A stretch of DNA of 64,000 nucleotides from Lacinutrix mariniflava (GTDB lineage Bacteria > Bacteroidota > Bacteroidia > Flavobacteriales > Flavobacteriaceae). Location: the NCBI RefSeq assembly GCF_001418015.1, contig NZ_LIQG01000026.1, positions 868,001-932,000 of the forward strand. The letters are read 5' to 3'. The position numbers and the translations under genes are program-made. The notes beneath the pieces are model-generated. The model saw only the letters and a list, made by a program, of their open reading frames with translations, was not told the DNA's origin and made no database searches. Positions 43,012 to 51,087 of the stretch are shown piece by piece; position 1 is the first letter of the stretch, and every line of letters begins with the position of its first letter.

Positions 43012-46000
43012 TAATTAGGGCTTCCTATGTATGTGTTAATTTCTATTTTAATATAACTAAAATCAGGATGGTCAATTTTTTGTAATTGCGCATCACTATG
43101 GTTTTCAATTCTGTTTGGTACTATTTTTCCAGCAATGGCATCGTTTGGTAAACCATTTACAAAGATGTTTTTCATGTCTGAATTTATGATTTTTACTTTT
43201 CCGTCCTTCAAAATTTGATATTCAAAATCCTGTTTACGTTGCTGTCTCACACCTTCTTTTACAAATAAATGATCGACCCAAACCATGTTTTTATTTTCAT
43301 CGTAATAGGTGATTAATAACTGTGGAATGGTAATTTCCTGAATACCACTATTAAATAAGTTACCGTTTATAGTTTTATCTTTAATATCAATAGCGCTTAA
43401 TACTACATTTTTGTATAAATCCGATCCTGAAACATTTCCTGCTGCTTGTAAGTTGAATTTTGTTGGTTGTTCTTCAAATTCAATTGGAGTAAATTCGTCT
43501 GGATTAAAAGTGTCTGGAATAGAATCTTGAGTTCTTGACCAAGCAATGCCTTCAAAATTAATACGAAAACTACTCGATTCCTTAGGCATTAATTTATGCT
43601 TAATATGGTATTTGGCGTTGTAGGTTGCTAGTTGTTTATTATCATCGTTGTAAAGTGTTCCTTTTAAAATAACATCTGCTGGAACGTTGTCTATATTTTG
43701 CACTTCTCCAATTATAGCATAACTACCATCATACTGCACCAGTTTAGCAGAAACTACTTCTAAAACAGGTTGTTTTAAAATATCTTCGTGATGCGTTGCT
43801 TCGGTTGTAATACGTCTACGACCTTGGTTGAAATACTTGGTTGCGTTAGCAGAATACAGTTGATCTGGTGGTAAGTCGTTATTTAAATCGTCTGGTTGTA
43901 AATACCATTTATCTTTATGTTTAGATAACGATTTATAATCTACTTTTTCAATCTTTTCCAAAGGTGTAATCCATTGGCTCGTTACCTTGGCAGATACTGT
44001 ACTGTCGTTATGTTTTGTTATTTCAGTTTCAATAGCATCCATTTTTGCATAACTACTTAATAAACCATCTGTTACAGAAATTTCTAACATATATTGTGCA
44101 ATGGGCAACTTACTTTCTGGATCTATAAGGCTATGGGCTTTTTCAAATTCTTTAAAATCTAGCGCATCATAATAAGCAATAATAGCATTTTCTGGACTGC
44201 GTTGCGAATCGTTTTTTAGGTAAAACAAATAGATACCATAAAATACAGCTATTGCTAAAATTAGCGACCAAATATGCGTAATTCGTAATACATTGCGATT
44301 AAATTTATTATAAGTTGTTGGAAACTTTAAAAAATCTGGAATAGGCTTAATTTTAGATTTTAAAGCAATGACCCAAAGCATTTGTATGTTTAAAACAAAA
44401 GCAATTAAAACGGTTAAAAATGGTATGATTCCCCACATTATTTTTAGCCATTTTGCAACATCTTCTTTTGGTAAAATAGAAGATACAGGAGGAATATTAA
44501 GTCGTTCCCAAACCATAATGCCATTTTCTAATTGCCTTAAACGTTGCCAGCCACAGAAATAGAGAATGGGATCGTAAAATTTATCGTTAGAAAATATGTA
44601 TTTGAGATTGTATTTTTCTGGTGTGGTTAAAAATTGCTGTAAAGAGCCAATTCCTGCAACGCCTTTAAATTTAGAGTTTTCTAAACGCTCTATTGGTCTT
44701 GTGGTTAATTCTGGTAGACGTCTTGCAGAATGGTAGTTTCCATCTACAGTCATGGCATTTGTTTGTGCACTTAACCAAGCCATTTGGTCACCAAAGCCTA
44801 AGGTTAAAAATCGCCATTTATCGTGATCGTCTTGATTTAAGAAATTCACAATAGGTAACATTTTTATTTTTTGTGGTTGCGATGGTCTAAAATAGTTTAA
44901 ACTCATTGTAAATACTACCATAAACACCATAAGTCCTGCTAATATTCCACCAATAATACGATGGTAAATGGCACCAAATTTAGATTGAATGAGTGCTTTA
45001 AAATCGCCTTCAACAAAACGATAGGTAAACTCTCCCATTATAGGTATGGATAGAATAGAAGCCCAAAGCGTAAACCTGTCTAAGGTTAAAATATTAAAAG
45101 CAGTTTCTCCTAACATTTTTAAAGGCACAGGCGTGGTTCCTCCAGTTCCTAATATAGTACAAATGGTGATAGATAAACCGAAAAACAAGTAGCGTTTGCT
45201 GTAATATCTGTAAAAAATGTATGGTAGTAAAATTAGTAAAATTCCCCAAGGAATTAAAAAGAATACTAAACCTGACGATGTAATTTCTAAAAAATTATCT
45301 CTAGAACCATGCGGAATGGGAACTTGCGTAATTGGGTTGGCTTTAGAGTTTAGCCAATATGGAAAAATGCAACCTACAATTAATACTAGCGATAACATAC
45401 CGAAGCTTACAATACGTTTAAAAAGTTTAAAAAAACTGTTTAAAAATATTTTAAAAGTCACCTCTTTCATGGTGTTTACTTGCTCACGTGAAACATCCAT
45501 AATTACCATTCCTATTAATGGAAATATAAAAAATATCATCCCAAAAATAGGTGTAACATGATGTGAAGTAACCGTTACTGCAATTAAAGATAACGAGGTT
45601 GCTAAATACCATTTCTTACCTGTTTTTAACCACAAATAGATTTCTGGTAAGGCATGCATTAATACAGAAACACCTATAATACTTGGTAATTGCCCAAATA
45701 TGTGAAGCGTTTCTACAAAAGACGATGAGAATACAGCTAAAACGGCTGCATAACCTGCAACTGTTTTGTTAGCTGTCATCATTAATGAAAAACGATAAGC
45801 TCCTGTTATAAAAAGTACAATGGCAATTAATGCGACGCTAAACATACCAAACTTTAAGCCTCCTATTAAAGAAAATAAACCTATAGTTTGGTGGACTAAA
45901 GGTGGGTAGCTTTGTACTGTGAAACCTGTATACCATTCGTAATTCCAAGGCTCAAACCAGCTATTTGCATAATGATCTGCAAAAAATAAGTGTATTAAGG

Positions 46001-46100
46001 CATCATAAGTAGTTTCCAAAGTAAAAAAGATGGCACTACCATGAAATGCCAATCCTAATAAGATGGCAACGATTAAGTATTTGTTTGAGGTTTCCTTCAT
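43011..46100 (-). CDS. Large GT-C-like membrane glycosyltransferase with periplasmic domain
   Basis: 1029 residues. The first 600 residues have about eleven membrane segments. The first extracytoplasmic loop has TTYDALIHLFFADHYANSWF, with an acidic residue and His in the position where GT-C enzymes bind metal and donor; SQPQKIKMLPIVNFLNQ follows in a periplasmic loop. After a last membrane segment (about 625) comes a 400-residue soluble part with an NTF2-like region (ENAIIAYYDALDFKEFEKAH) and beta-rich domains. GT-C enzymes use polyprenyl-phosphate sugars, which the GT2 fusion at 46281 could supply. First gene of a three-gene minus-strand operon. Confidence 0.75.
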   Translation of the reverse strand: MKETSNKYLIVAILLGLAFHGSAIFFTLETTYDALIHLFFADHYANSWFEPWNYEWYTGFTVQSYPPLVHQTIGLFSLIGGLKFGMFSVALIAIVLFITGAYRFSLMMTANKTVAGYAAVLAVFSSSFVETLHIFGQLPSIIGVSVLMHALPEIYLWLKTGKKWYLATSLSLIAVTVTSHHVTPIFGMIFFIFPLIGMVIMDVSREQVNTMKEVTFKIFLNSFFKLFKRIVSFGMLSLVLIVGCIFPYWLNSKANPITQVPIPHGSRDNFLEITSSGLVFFLIPWGILLILLPYIFYRYYSKRYLFFGLSITICTILGTGGTTPVPLKMLGETAFNILTLDRFTLWASILSIPIMGEFTYRFVEGDFKALIQSKFGAIYHRIIGGILAGLMVFMVVFTMSLNYFRPSQPQKIKMLPIVNFLNQDDHDKWRFLTLGFGDQMAWLSAQTNAMTVDGNYHSARRLPELTTRPIERLENSKFKGVAGIGSLQQFLTTPEKYNLKYIFSNDKFYDPILYFCGWQRLRQLENGIMVWERLNIPPVSSILPKEDVAKWLKIMWGIIPFLTVLIAFVLNIQMLWVIALKSKIKPIPDFLKFPTTYNKFNRNVLRITHIWSLILAIAVFYGIYLFYLKNDSQRSPENAIIAYYDALDFKEFEKAHSLIDPESKLPIAQYMLEISVTDGLLSSYAKMDAIETEITKHNDSTVSAKVTSQWITPLEKIEKVDYKSLSKHKDKWYLQPDDLNNDLPPDQLYSANATKYFNQGRRRITTEATHHEDILKQPVLEVVSAKLVQYDGSYAIIGEVQNIDNVPADVILKGTLYNDDNKQLATYNAKYHIKHKLMPKESSSFRINFEGIAWSRTQDSIPDTFNPDEFTPIEFEEQPTKFNLQAAGNVSGSDLYKNVVLSAIDIKDKTINGNLFNSGIQEITIPQLLITYYDENKNMVWVDHLFVKEGVRQQRKQDFEYQILKDGKVKIINSDMKNIFVNGLPNDAIAGKIVPNRIENHSDAQLQKIDHPDFSYIKIEINTYIGSPN

Positions 46101-46159
46101 TTAAAGCCTGAGCTATAATATTATGGTAAAGATAAATAAATATAATAGCGGTTCAATTT

Positions 46160-46250
46160 TTAATTATCTATAGCAATCTACCATTCGTCGACACTTAAAT
46201 ATCGCTTAGTCTAAATAAGAATTTTAAGGTCTCTTTCTCTTGTACATTTG
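46160..46250 (+). promoter_or_regulatory. LytTR-type promoter of the receiver-GT2 gene
   Basis: The anchoring repeat CCATTCGTC (46181-46189, continuing GACACTTAAAT, nearly the same as before the H-NOX operon) has a weak partner TTAATTATC followed by TATAG 21 bases upstream (46160). TACATTTG (46243-46250) starts 62 bases after the anchoring repeat and 38 bases before the gene. Confidence 0.7.
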
Positions 46251-46280
46251 TACCATCAATAACAAACAAAACAACTTATT

Positions 46281-47465
46281 ATGAAAGTTTTAGCAATAGA
46301 CGACCAACAATTAGTATTACTGCCTTTACAAAAGAGATTAGCTGAGTTAGGTTACGAAGTAAAAATTGAAACAGATGCACAAAAAGGATTAGAATTATAC
46401 GAATCTTTTAATCCAGATTTAGTAATCGTTGATATTAATATGCCAGGAATTTCTGGATTAGAAGTTGTTAAACACATAAGAATTACTAAAAATTCTCAAA
46501 CACCAATAATGGTTTTATCTGGAGATACAAAAGATGAAACAATAACTGAAGGTTTTGAGTTAGGAATTAATGACTACATGAAAAAGCCATTAAGCTTAAA
46601 CGAGATTAGTGCACGTGTAAAACGTTTAATTGGAGCGCCAGAAGTGCAAAATGGAGTAACTAAAAGCGACGTGATGATCCAAGAACGTTGTGTAGGTGTT
46701 GTAATCCCTTGTTATGATGAAGAAGAGCGTTTGTTAAGTGAAGAGTTTATTAACTATATCGATAAAAATTCTGGTTACCACTTATGTTTTGTTAATGATG
46801 GCAGTAAAGATAAAACGTTAGACGTTTTAAAAACTTTACAAAAAGGAAGAGAAGATTTTATTACAGTTTACGACTGTGAAAAAAATGGAGGAAAAGCAGA
46901 AGCTGTACGTTTAGGAATGTTGCACATGGCTAAAAAAGAAGATTTAGATTATATAGGGTTTTTAGATGCAGATTTATCTACAGACTTAGCAGATTTTGAC
47001 GATTTGGTAAAGACTATTGAAACTTCAGACTTTAAAATTGTAAGTGGTTCTCGTATTTCAAGAATGGGAGCAAATATTACTAAAGAATCTGCTAGAAAAA
47101 TAATTAGTTTAACTATTAATTTTATAATCAGAAAGATTTTAAAAATGGATTTTAAAGACACACAATGTGGTGCTAAAATTTTCCATAAAGATGTTATTGA
47201 GGTTGCTTTTGCAAAGAAATTTGTAACACAATGGATTTTTGATGTCGAAATCTTTAAAAGAATGAGTATCCGTTTCGGCTTAAAAGAAGCTAAAGCAATG
47301 CTTTGCGAGCAACCTTTAAAAAGATGGATTCATGCAGATGGTTCTAAATTATCTATGAAAGACTCGGTAAAAATTGTTGGACAATTAGGGCAAATTGCTT
47401 GGGTTTATAGAACAAAAAAACAAGACACTAAAGTTGTGATTTCGTCAGAATTAAAAGTAGCATAA
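46281..47465 (+). CDS. Receiver-GT2 fusion: phospho-receiver joined to DPM1-like glycosyltransferase
   Basis: 394 residues. Residues 1-120 are a complete receiver: acidic pocket DD (7-8), phospho-acceptor Asp51 (IVDINMP), LSGD and KKPLS. A short linker joins a GT-A domain (about 135-375): VGVVIPCYDEEERL, FVNDGSKDKT, KNGGKAEAVRLGM, the DxD motif FLDADLSTD (229-231), SGSR and FKDTQCGAKIFHK. These are the marks of dolichyl/polyprenyl-phosphate mannose or glucose synthases. No membrane segment is present. The fusion suggests that phosphorylation switches sugar-phospholipid synthesis directly. It is in the H-NOX/LytTR promoter class and the only GT2 of this locus with such a domain. Confidence 0.9.
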   Translation: MKVLAIDDQQLVLLPLQKRLAELGYEVKIETDAQKGLELYESFNPDLVIVDINMPGISGLEVVKHIRITKNSQTPIMVLSGDTKDETITEGFELGINDYMKKPLSLNEISARVKRLIGAPEVQNGVTKSDVMIQERCVGVVIPCYDEEERLLSEEFINYIDKNSGYHLCFVNDGSKDKTLDVLKTLQKGREDFITVYDCEKNGGKAEAVRLGMLHMAKKEDLDYIGFLDADLSTDLADFDDLVKTIETSDFKIVSGSRISRMGANITKESARKIISLTINFIIRKILKMDFKDTQCGAKIFHKDVIEVAFAKKFVTQWIFDVEIFKRMSIRFGLKEAKAMLCEQPLKRWIHADGSKLSMKDSVKIVGQLGQIAWVYRTKKQDTKVVISSELKVA

Positions 47466-47492
47466 TTATTAATTTTTAGAAACCTTTAGATC

Positions 47493-47987
47493 ATGAAAAC
47501 AGGAATTATCATAATATTTCATAATAACGAAAAAGAGATTGATACTTCTTTTTTTATAGAACAAATAAAACAAACTAAAAACTTAGAACTCTGTTTAGTT
47601 AATAACGATAGTAAAGACAATACGTATAAATTATTAAAAGAGATTACAGAAGCTTGTAATAACGTGTCAGTAGTTAATATCAAGAAATTTAAACCTGATA
47701 ACTCTGCAGTAAGATCTGGTGCAAGATTTATGTTTAATAAGTTTGATTTAAATCATTTAGGATATGTCACTACTAATTTATTAAACATTCGTTATCATGG
47801 TTTAAATGGTTTAATAAAAGCGATTAATGAAAATGAAGAGTTTATTTTAGATTACAACCAAAATTCAGTAAAAAAGCATAAAATGAAACAAACGTTATTT
47901 CAGAGTCTGTTTTCTGTAATCGGTTACTTAAAAAACCTAAAAATTGAGAATAAGTTTATTAATCTTCAGTACCAAAGAGGTCATTAA
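47493..47987 (+). CDS. Short GT-A-like protein
   Basis: 164 residues. It starts like a GT2 enzyme (KTGIIIIFHNNEKEIDTSFF, then LCLVNNDSKDNTYKLLKEI, compare VNDGSKDKT in the preceding gene), and SAVRSGARFMFNKF matches the following helix. The DxD position reads GYVTTNLLN, so the metal-binding acidic residues are missing and the rest of the domain is short. A catalytically inactive or regulatory paralog of the GT2 part is the most likely reading. It lies 27 bases after the fusion gene and 11 bases before manA. Confidence 0.7.
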   Translation: MKTGIIIIFHNNEKEIDTSFFIEQIKQTKNLELCLVNNDSKDNTYKLLKEITEACNNVSVVNIKKFKPDNSAVRSGARFMFNKFDLNHLGYVTTNLLNIRYHGLNGLIKAINENEEFILDYNQNSVKKHKMKQTLFQSLFSVIGYLKNLKIENKFINLQYQRGH

Positions 47988-47998
47988 AAATAATAATA

Positions 47999-49000
47999 AT
48001 GAAAGTATATCCAATAAAATTCAATCCAATATTAAAAGAAAAAATTTGGGGAGGAAGTAAACTAGGGAACTTGCTAGGAAAAGAAACAAATAAAGATAAT
48101 ATTGGTGAAAGCTGGGAAATATCTGATGTTAACGGAAACATTTCTCAAGTAAGTAATGGAGTATACAAAGGATCTAGTCTAAAAAGTCTTATTGCAGAAC
48201 ACGAAGCCGATTTTTTAGGAGCAGATAATTTTGCGAATTTTGGTTATAATTTTCCATTATTAATTAAGTTTTTAGATGCAAAAACAGACCTTTCTGTACA
48301 AGTGCATCCAGATAATAAAATGGCTAAAAAACATCATAATAGTTTTGGGAAAACAGAAATGTGGTACATTATGGATAGTGATGCTAATGCAGATATTGTT
48401 TTAGGCTTAAAAGATAAAACAGTAAAACCCGAAATTTTAAACCATATTAACTCAAAAAATGTAGATTCAGTTTTTAATAGAGAATTAGTTAAAAAAGGCG
48501 ATAGTTTTTTTATTCCAGCAGGAAAAATACATGCTATTGGAGCAGGTGTTTTGGCAGCAGAAATACAACAAACCTCAGATATTACATATCGCGTTTACGA
48601 TTGGGATAGAACAGACGCTTCGGGTAAAAAGAGAGATCTACACACGCAACTAGCAGAAAAAGCAACAAAACAATTTGATTCCAACGGAAAAGCCGACTAT
48701 ACTTTACAACCAAACACAAAAACTAACCTGGTTAAATGCGAGTATTTTACAACTAATATTTTAAATATTTCAAAGCGTCAAATTAAAACATATTCTAATT
48801 TAGATTCGTTTGTAGTCTTTATGTGTGTTGAAGGCATGGTGGAAATAACAGCAGGTTTACATACCGAAACCCTAAAAATGGGAGAAACCATATTAATTCC
48901 TGCAAGCACACAGGACGTTACATTTAATTCAGATAATGCTAAGTTATTAGAGGTTTTTGTGGATAAAGGTTTAACAGAAAGTATACAGCGTGCATCTTAA
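47999..49000 (+). CDS. manA: Class I mannose-6-phosphate isomerase
   Basis: 333 residues. The start is NPILKEKIWGGSKLG. Zinc ligands are seen in LSVQVHPDN (Gln, His), KTEMWYI (Glu) and PAGKIHAIGAG (His). The C-terminal cupin ends the protein. It interconverts fructose-6-phosphate and mannose-6-phosphate, the entry to GDP-mannose. It is cotranscribed with the receiver-GT2 fusion, which makes mannose (or a mannose-derived sugar) a good guess for the donor of that enzyme. Confidence 0.92.
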   Translation: MKVYPIKFNPILKEKIWGGSKLGNLLGKETNKDNIGESWEISDVNGNISQVSNGVYKGSSLKSLIAEHEADFLGADNFANFGYNFPLLIKFLDAKTDLSVQVHPDNKMAKKHHNSFGKTEMWYIMDSDANADIVLGLKDKTVKPEILNHINSKNVDSVFNRELVKKGDSFFIPAGKIHAIGAGVLAAEIQQTSDITYRVYDWDRTDASGKKRDLHTQLAEKATKQFDSNGKADYTLQPNTKTNLVKCEYFTTNILNISKRQIKTYSNLDSFVVFMCVEGMVEITAGLHTETLKMGETILIPASTQDVTFNSDNAKLLEVFVDKGLTESIQRAS

Positions 49001-49033
49001 TCATCTTTTTATAGCATAACACAACGCAATTGT

Positions 49034-49041
49034 TATCTTTG
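49034..49041 (+). promoter_or_regulatory. -7 element of the PhnA-like gene
   Basis: TATCTTTG matches TAnnTTTG and lies 21 bases before the PhnA-like start codon, so this gene is separate from the manA operon. Confidence 0.5.
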
Positions 49042-49062
49042 TAAATATCAAAAAAATAGACA

Positions 49063-49641
49063 ATGAGCGTACTTCAAATGTTACAAGATAGAAGCAATAC
49101 AACTTGCGAGTTATGTACTTCTACTATAGATACAAGACAATATAATATACCACCATCATTAACCGAAACTGTAGATACCTGCGTATTAGTTTGCAAAAAC
49201 TGTAACGACCAAATAGAAGGTGAAACAGAAATGGATGTTAACCATTGGCGATGTTTAAACGATAGTATGTGGAGCGAGCATGTAGCTGTGCAAATTATGG
49301 CTTGGAGAATGCTACAAAGACTTAGAGGCGAAGGTTGGCCAAAAGATTTGTTAGACATGATGTATTTAGACGACGATAATCTAGCCATTGCAAGAGCAAC
49401 AGGAGAGCATGAAGACGAAGCCGATAAAATAATACACAGAGACGTAAATGGCGTTATTTTAGATAACGGAGATTCTGTCGTGTTAATTAAAGACCTTAAA
49501 ATTAAAGGATCTAGCCAAGTAGCAAAACAAGGTACAGCAGTTAGAAACATACGTTTAGACCGCGAAAATGCAACTTATATAGAAGGTAAAGTAGGTCCAA
49601 CCTTAACAGTTATTATTACAGAATACGTTAAGAAACTTTAA
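49063..49641 (+). CDS. PhnA-domain zinc-ribbon protein
   Basis: 192 residues. The N-terminal half has two CxxC pairs (CELCTS, CKNCND), giving a zinc ribbon. The C-terminal half is the PhnA domain (RDVNGVILDNGDSVVLIKDLKIKGSS, VRNIRLDRENATYIEGKVG). Despite the name, proteins of this family are not shown to act on phosphonates, and their role is unclear. Cytoplasmic, and monocistronic by its promoter. Confidence 0.85.
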   Translation: MSVLQMLQDRSNTTCELCTSTIDTRQYNIPPSLTETVDTCVLVCKNCNDQIEGETEMDVNHWRCLNDSMWSEHVAVQIMAWRMLQRLRGEGWPKDLLDMMYLDDDNLAIARATGEHEDEADKIIHRDVNGVILDNGDSVVLIKDLKIKGSSQVAKQGTAVRNIRLDRENATYIEGKVGPTLTVIITEYVKKL

Positions 49642-49653
49642 TATTATGGCGTT

Positions 49654-49700
49654 ACCTATTGTAATACTACAAGCAAAAGGCTTCTAGTATTACAATAGGT
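49654..49700 (+). repeat. Long perfect hairpin
   Basis: ACCTATTGTAATACTA (49654-49669) and its exact reverse complement (49685-49700) form a 16-bp stem. One C-C mismatch and four further pairs (AAGC/GCTT) lead to a 5-base loop AAAAG. No T-run follows, so it is not a normal intrinsic terminator. It lies 13 bases after the PhnA-like gene, convergent with the DUF4407 gene. Confidence 0.75.
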
Positions 49701-49831
49701 CAGGCTATTCACTATATCTTTTTTAAGAAAAATAAAAAAGGATGCCGTTTCTATCCTTAACGCGAGAGCATCTTAAAAAACACTATTTCAGAATTAAAAA
49801 TTAATACAACAGCTGTAAACAGTTTACTCTT

Positions 49832-50932
49832 TTACAATAATTTTTTCTGTCCATTATAAAAAGCATCCGCTTGTAATTGCATAAGTTCTCTTGCTTTTTT
49901 ACGCTTATACTCATATAACTCATCTTCCTCAGCGATATCTTTATAAACGCGATCATTAATAATAAAATCCGTTTTTAAGGCTAATTTTCGTTCTTGTACT
50001 TTTTGGTCCACTAAAGTTTTAATAGCCGTTTCTTGATCTTCTAATTTAAAATCATACTCACCTTTAGGCGACATTAATTTTGCAAAAATTGGCGACGTTT
50101 CAATAGCTAAAAACAATAAGAAAATAAAAAACGAAGGTAACCAAGGCAAGGTGTTTAAAGCCGTAACTCTGGCCATTAAACCATCGAAACCATCAATTAT
50201 AGGTTGTGTTGTAGCAACTTGTGTGTCGTAGTCTGTTTTTAGTGTAGTAATTGCAGTTTCAATAGTTGCAATTTTTTCTGCATTGGTTTCTTTTAATAAT
50301 TTTAAATCTAAAAGCGCAGCATCATGCTTATCTCGTTTTTCTTTATAAACAGGTCCTTTTCCTAAGCGTTTTGTGCCAGAAGTGCCTTCGGCTTCATTTA
50401 TAAAAACATCATAAAGTGCATTAACTTCTGTTTCTTTAGTTATAATTTCATTTTCAAGTGTAACAATTTCTTGTTCAAGTGCTTCAGTTTTTGGATTAAA
50501 CTGAAGGGCAATTTGGTCTTGATTCGCTAAGGTTAATTCGTTTTTTTGTTCTAATAAAACCTGATTAATTTCCTTTTCAAAAATCTTTAACTCCAAAGGT
50601 TTAGAAATTACAATAGCAATAATAACCGCTAAGATTAATCTTGGAGACGCTTGAATGATTTGATCTAAAGTAGAACCTCTTTTTTTAATGGTTGAGACAA
50701 TAAAGCGATCGAGATTAAAAATTAATAATCCCCAAATTAAGCCAAAACCAATGGCTGCATATAGAGTGTCGAAAACCGTAAATAATGCATAAGACGATGC
50801 TATAAAAGCTATTACAGCGGTAAAAAACACAGTAGCACCAATGCCAGCATATTTGTTTTGTTCGCCATTGGCGCTGTTTTTTAAAAGGTCTGTATCTGCT
50901 CCAGAGCAGATGATGAAGAATTGTTTAAGCAT
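49832..50932 (-). CDS. DUF4407 membrane protein
   Basis: 366 residues. The family start FFIICSGADTDLLKNS is followed by two to three membrane segments (AGIGATVFFTAVIAFIASSYALF, LYAAIGFGLIWGLLIFNLDRFIVS), a long periplasmic or cytoplasmic coiled coil (about 130-250), one more membrane segment (WLPSFFIFLLFLAIETSPIFAKL) and a charged tail. The motif FNLDRFIV is typical of DUF4407, function unknown. Monocistronic on the minus strand. Confidence 0.88.
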   Translation of the reverse strand: MLKQFFIICSGADTDLLKNSANGEQNKYAGIGATVFFTAVIAFIASSYALFTVFDTLYAAIGFGLIWGLLIFNLDRFIVSTIKKRGSTLDQIIQASPRLILAVIIAIVISKPLELKIFEKEINQVLLEQKNELTLANQDQIALQFNPKTEALEQEIVTLENEIITKETEVNALYDVFINEAEGTSGTKRLGKGPVYKEKRDKHDAALLDLKLLKETNAEKIATIETAITTLKTDYDTQVATTQPIIDGFDGLMARVTALNTLPWLPSFFIFLLFLAIETSPIFAKLMSPKGEYDFKLEDQETAIKTLVDQKVQERKLALKTDFIINDRVYKDIAEEDELYEYKRKKARELMQLQADAFYNGQKKLL

Positions 50933-51029
50933 GAGGATTGATTTTGATTGATGATTCTTTAAATTAATAAAGAATTGATTATCTATTAGAACGCAAAACC
51001 GTATGTTTTGTTACATTATTTTTGACAAA

Positions 51030-51067
51030 AAAAGACCTGTAACATTTTAAAATGTTACAGGTCTTTT
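51030..51067 (-). terminator. Perfect 38-base terminator palindrome
   Basis: A 19-base arm, AAAAGACCTGTAACATTTT, is followed directly by its exact reverse complement. It lies 20 bases after the stop of the minus-strand M56 gene; poly-T arms in both directions make it a bidirectional terminator candidate. Confidence 0.85.
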
Positions 51068-51087
51068 AATAATTGCACTTTAGTTGG

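Noticed and set aside
49074-49550. Minus-strand open frame of 158 codons
   Set aside because: It lies antisense within the PhnA-like gene, which has clear zinc-ribbon and PhnA motifs.
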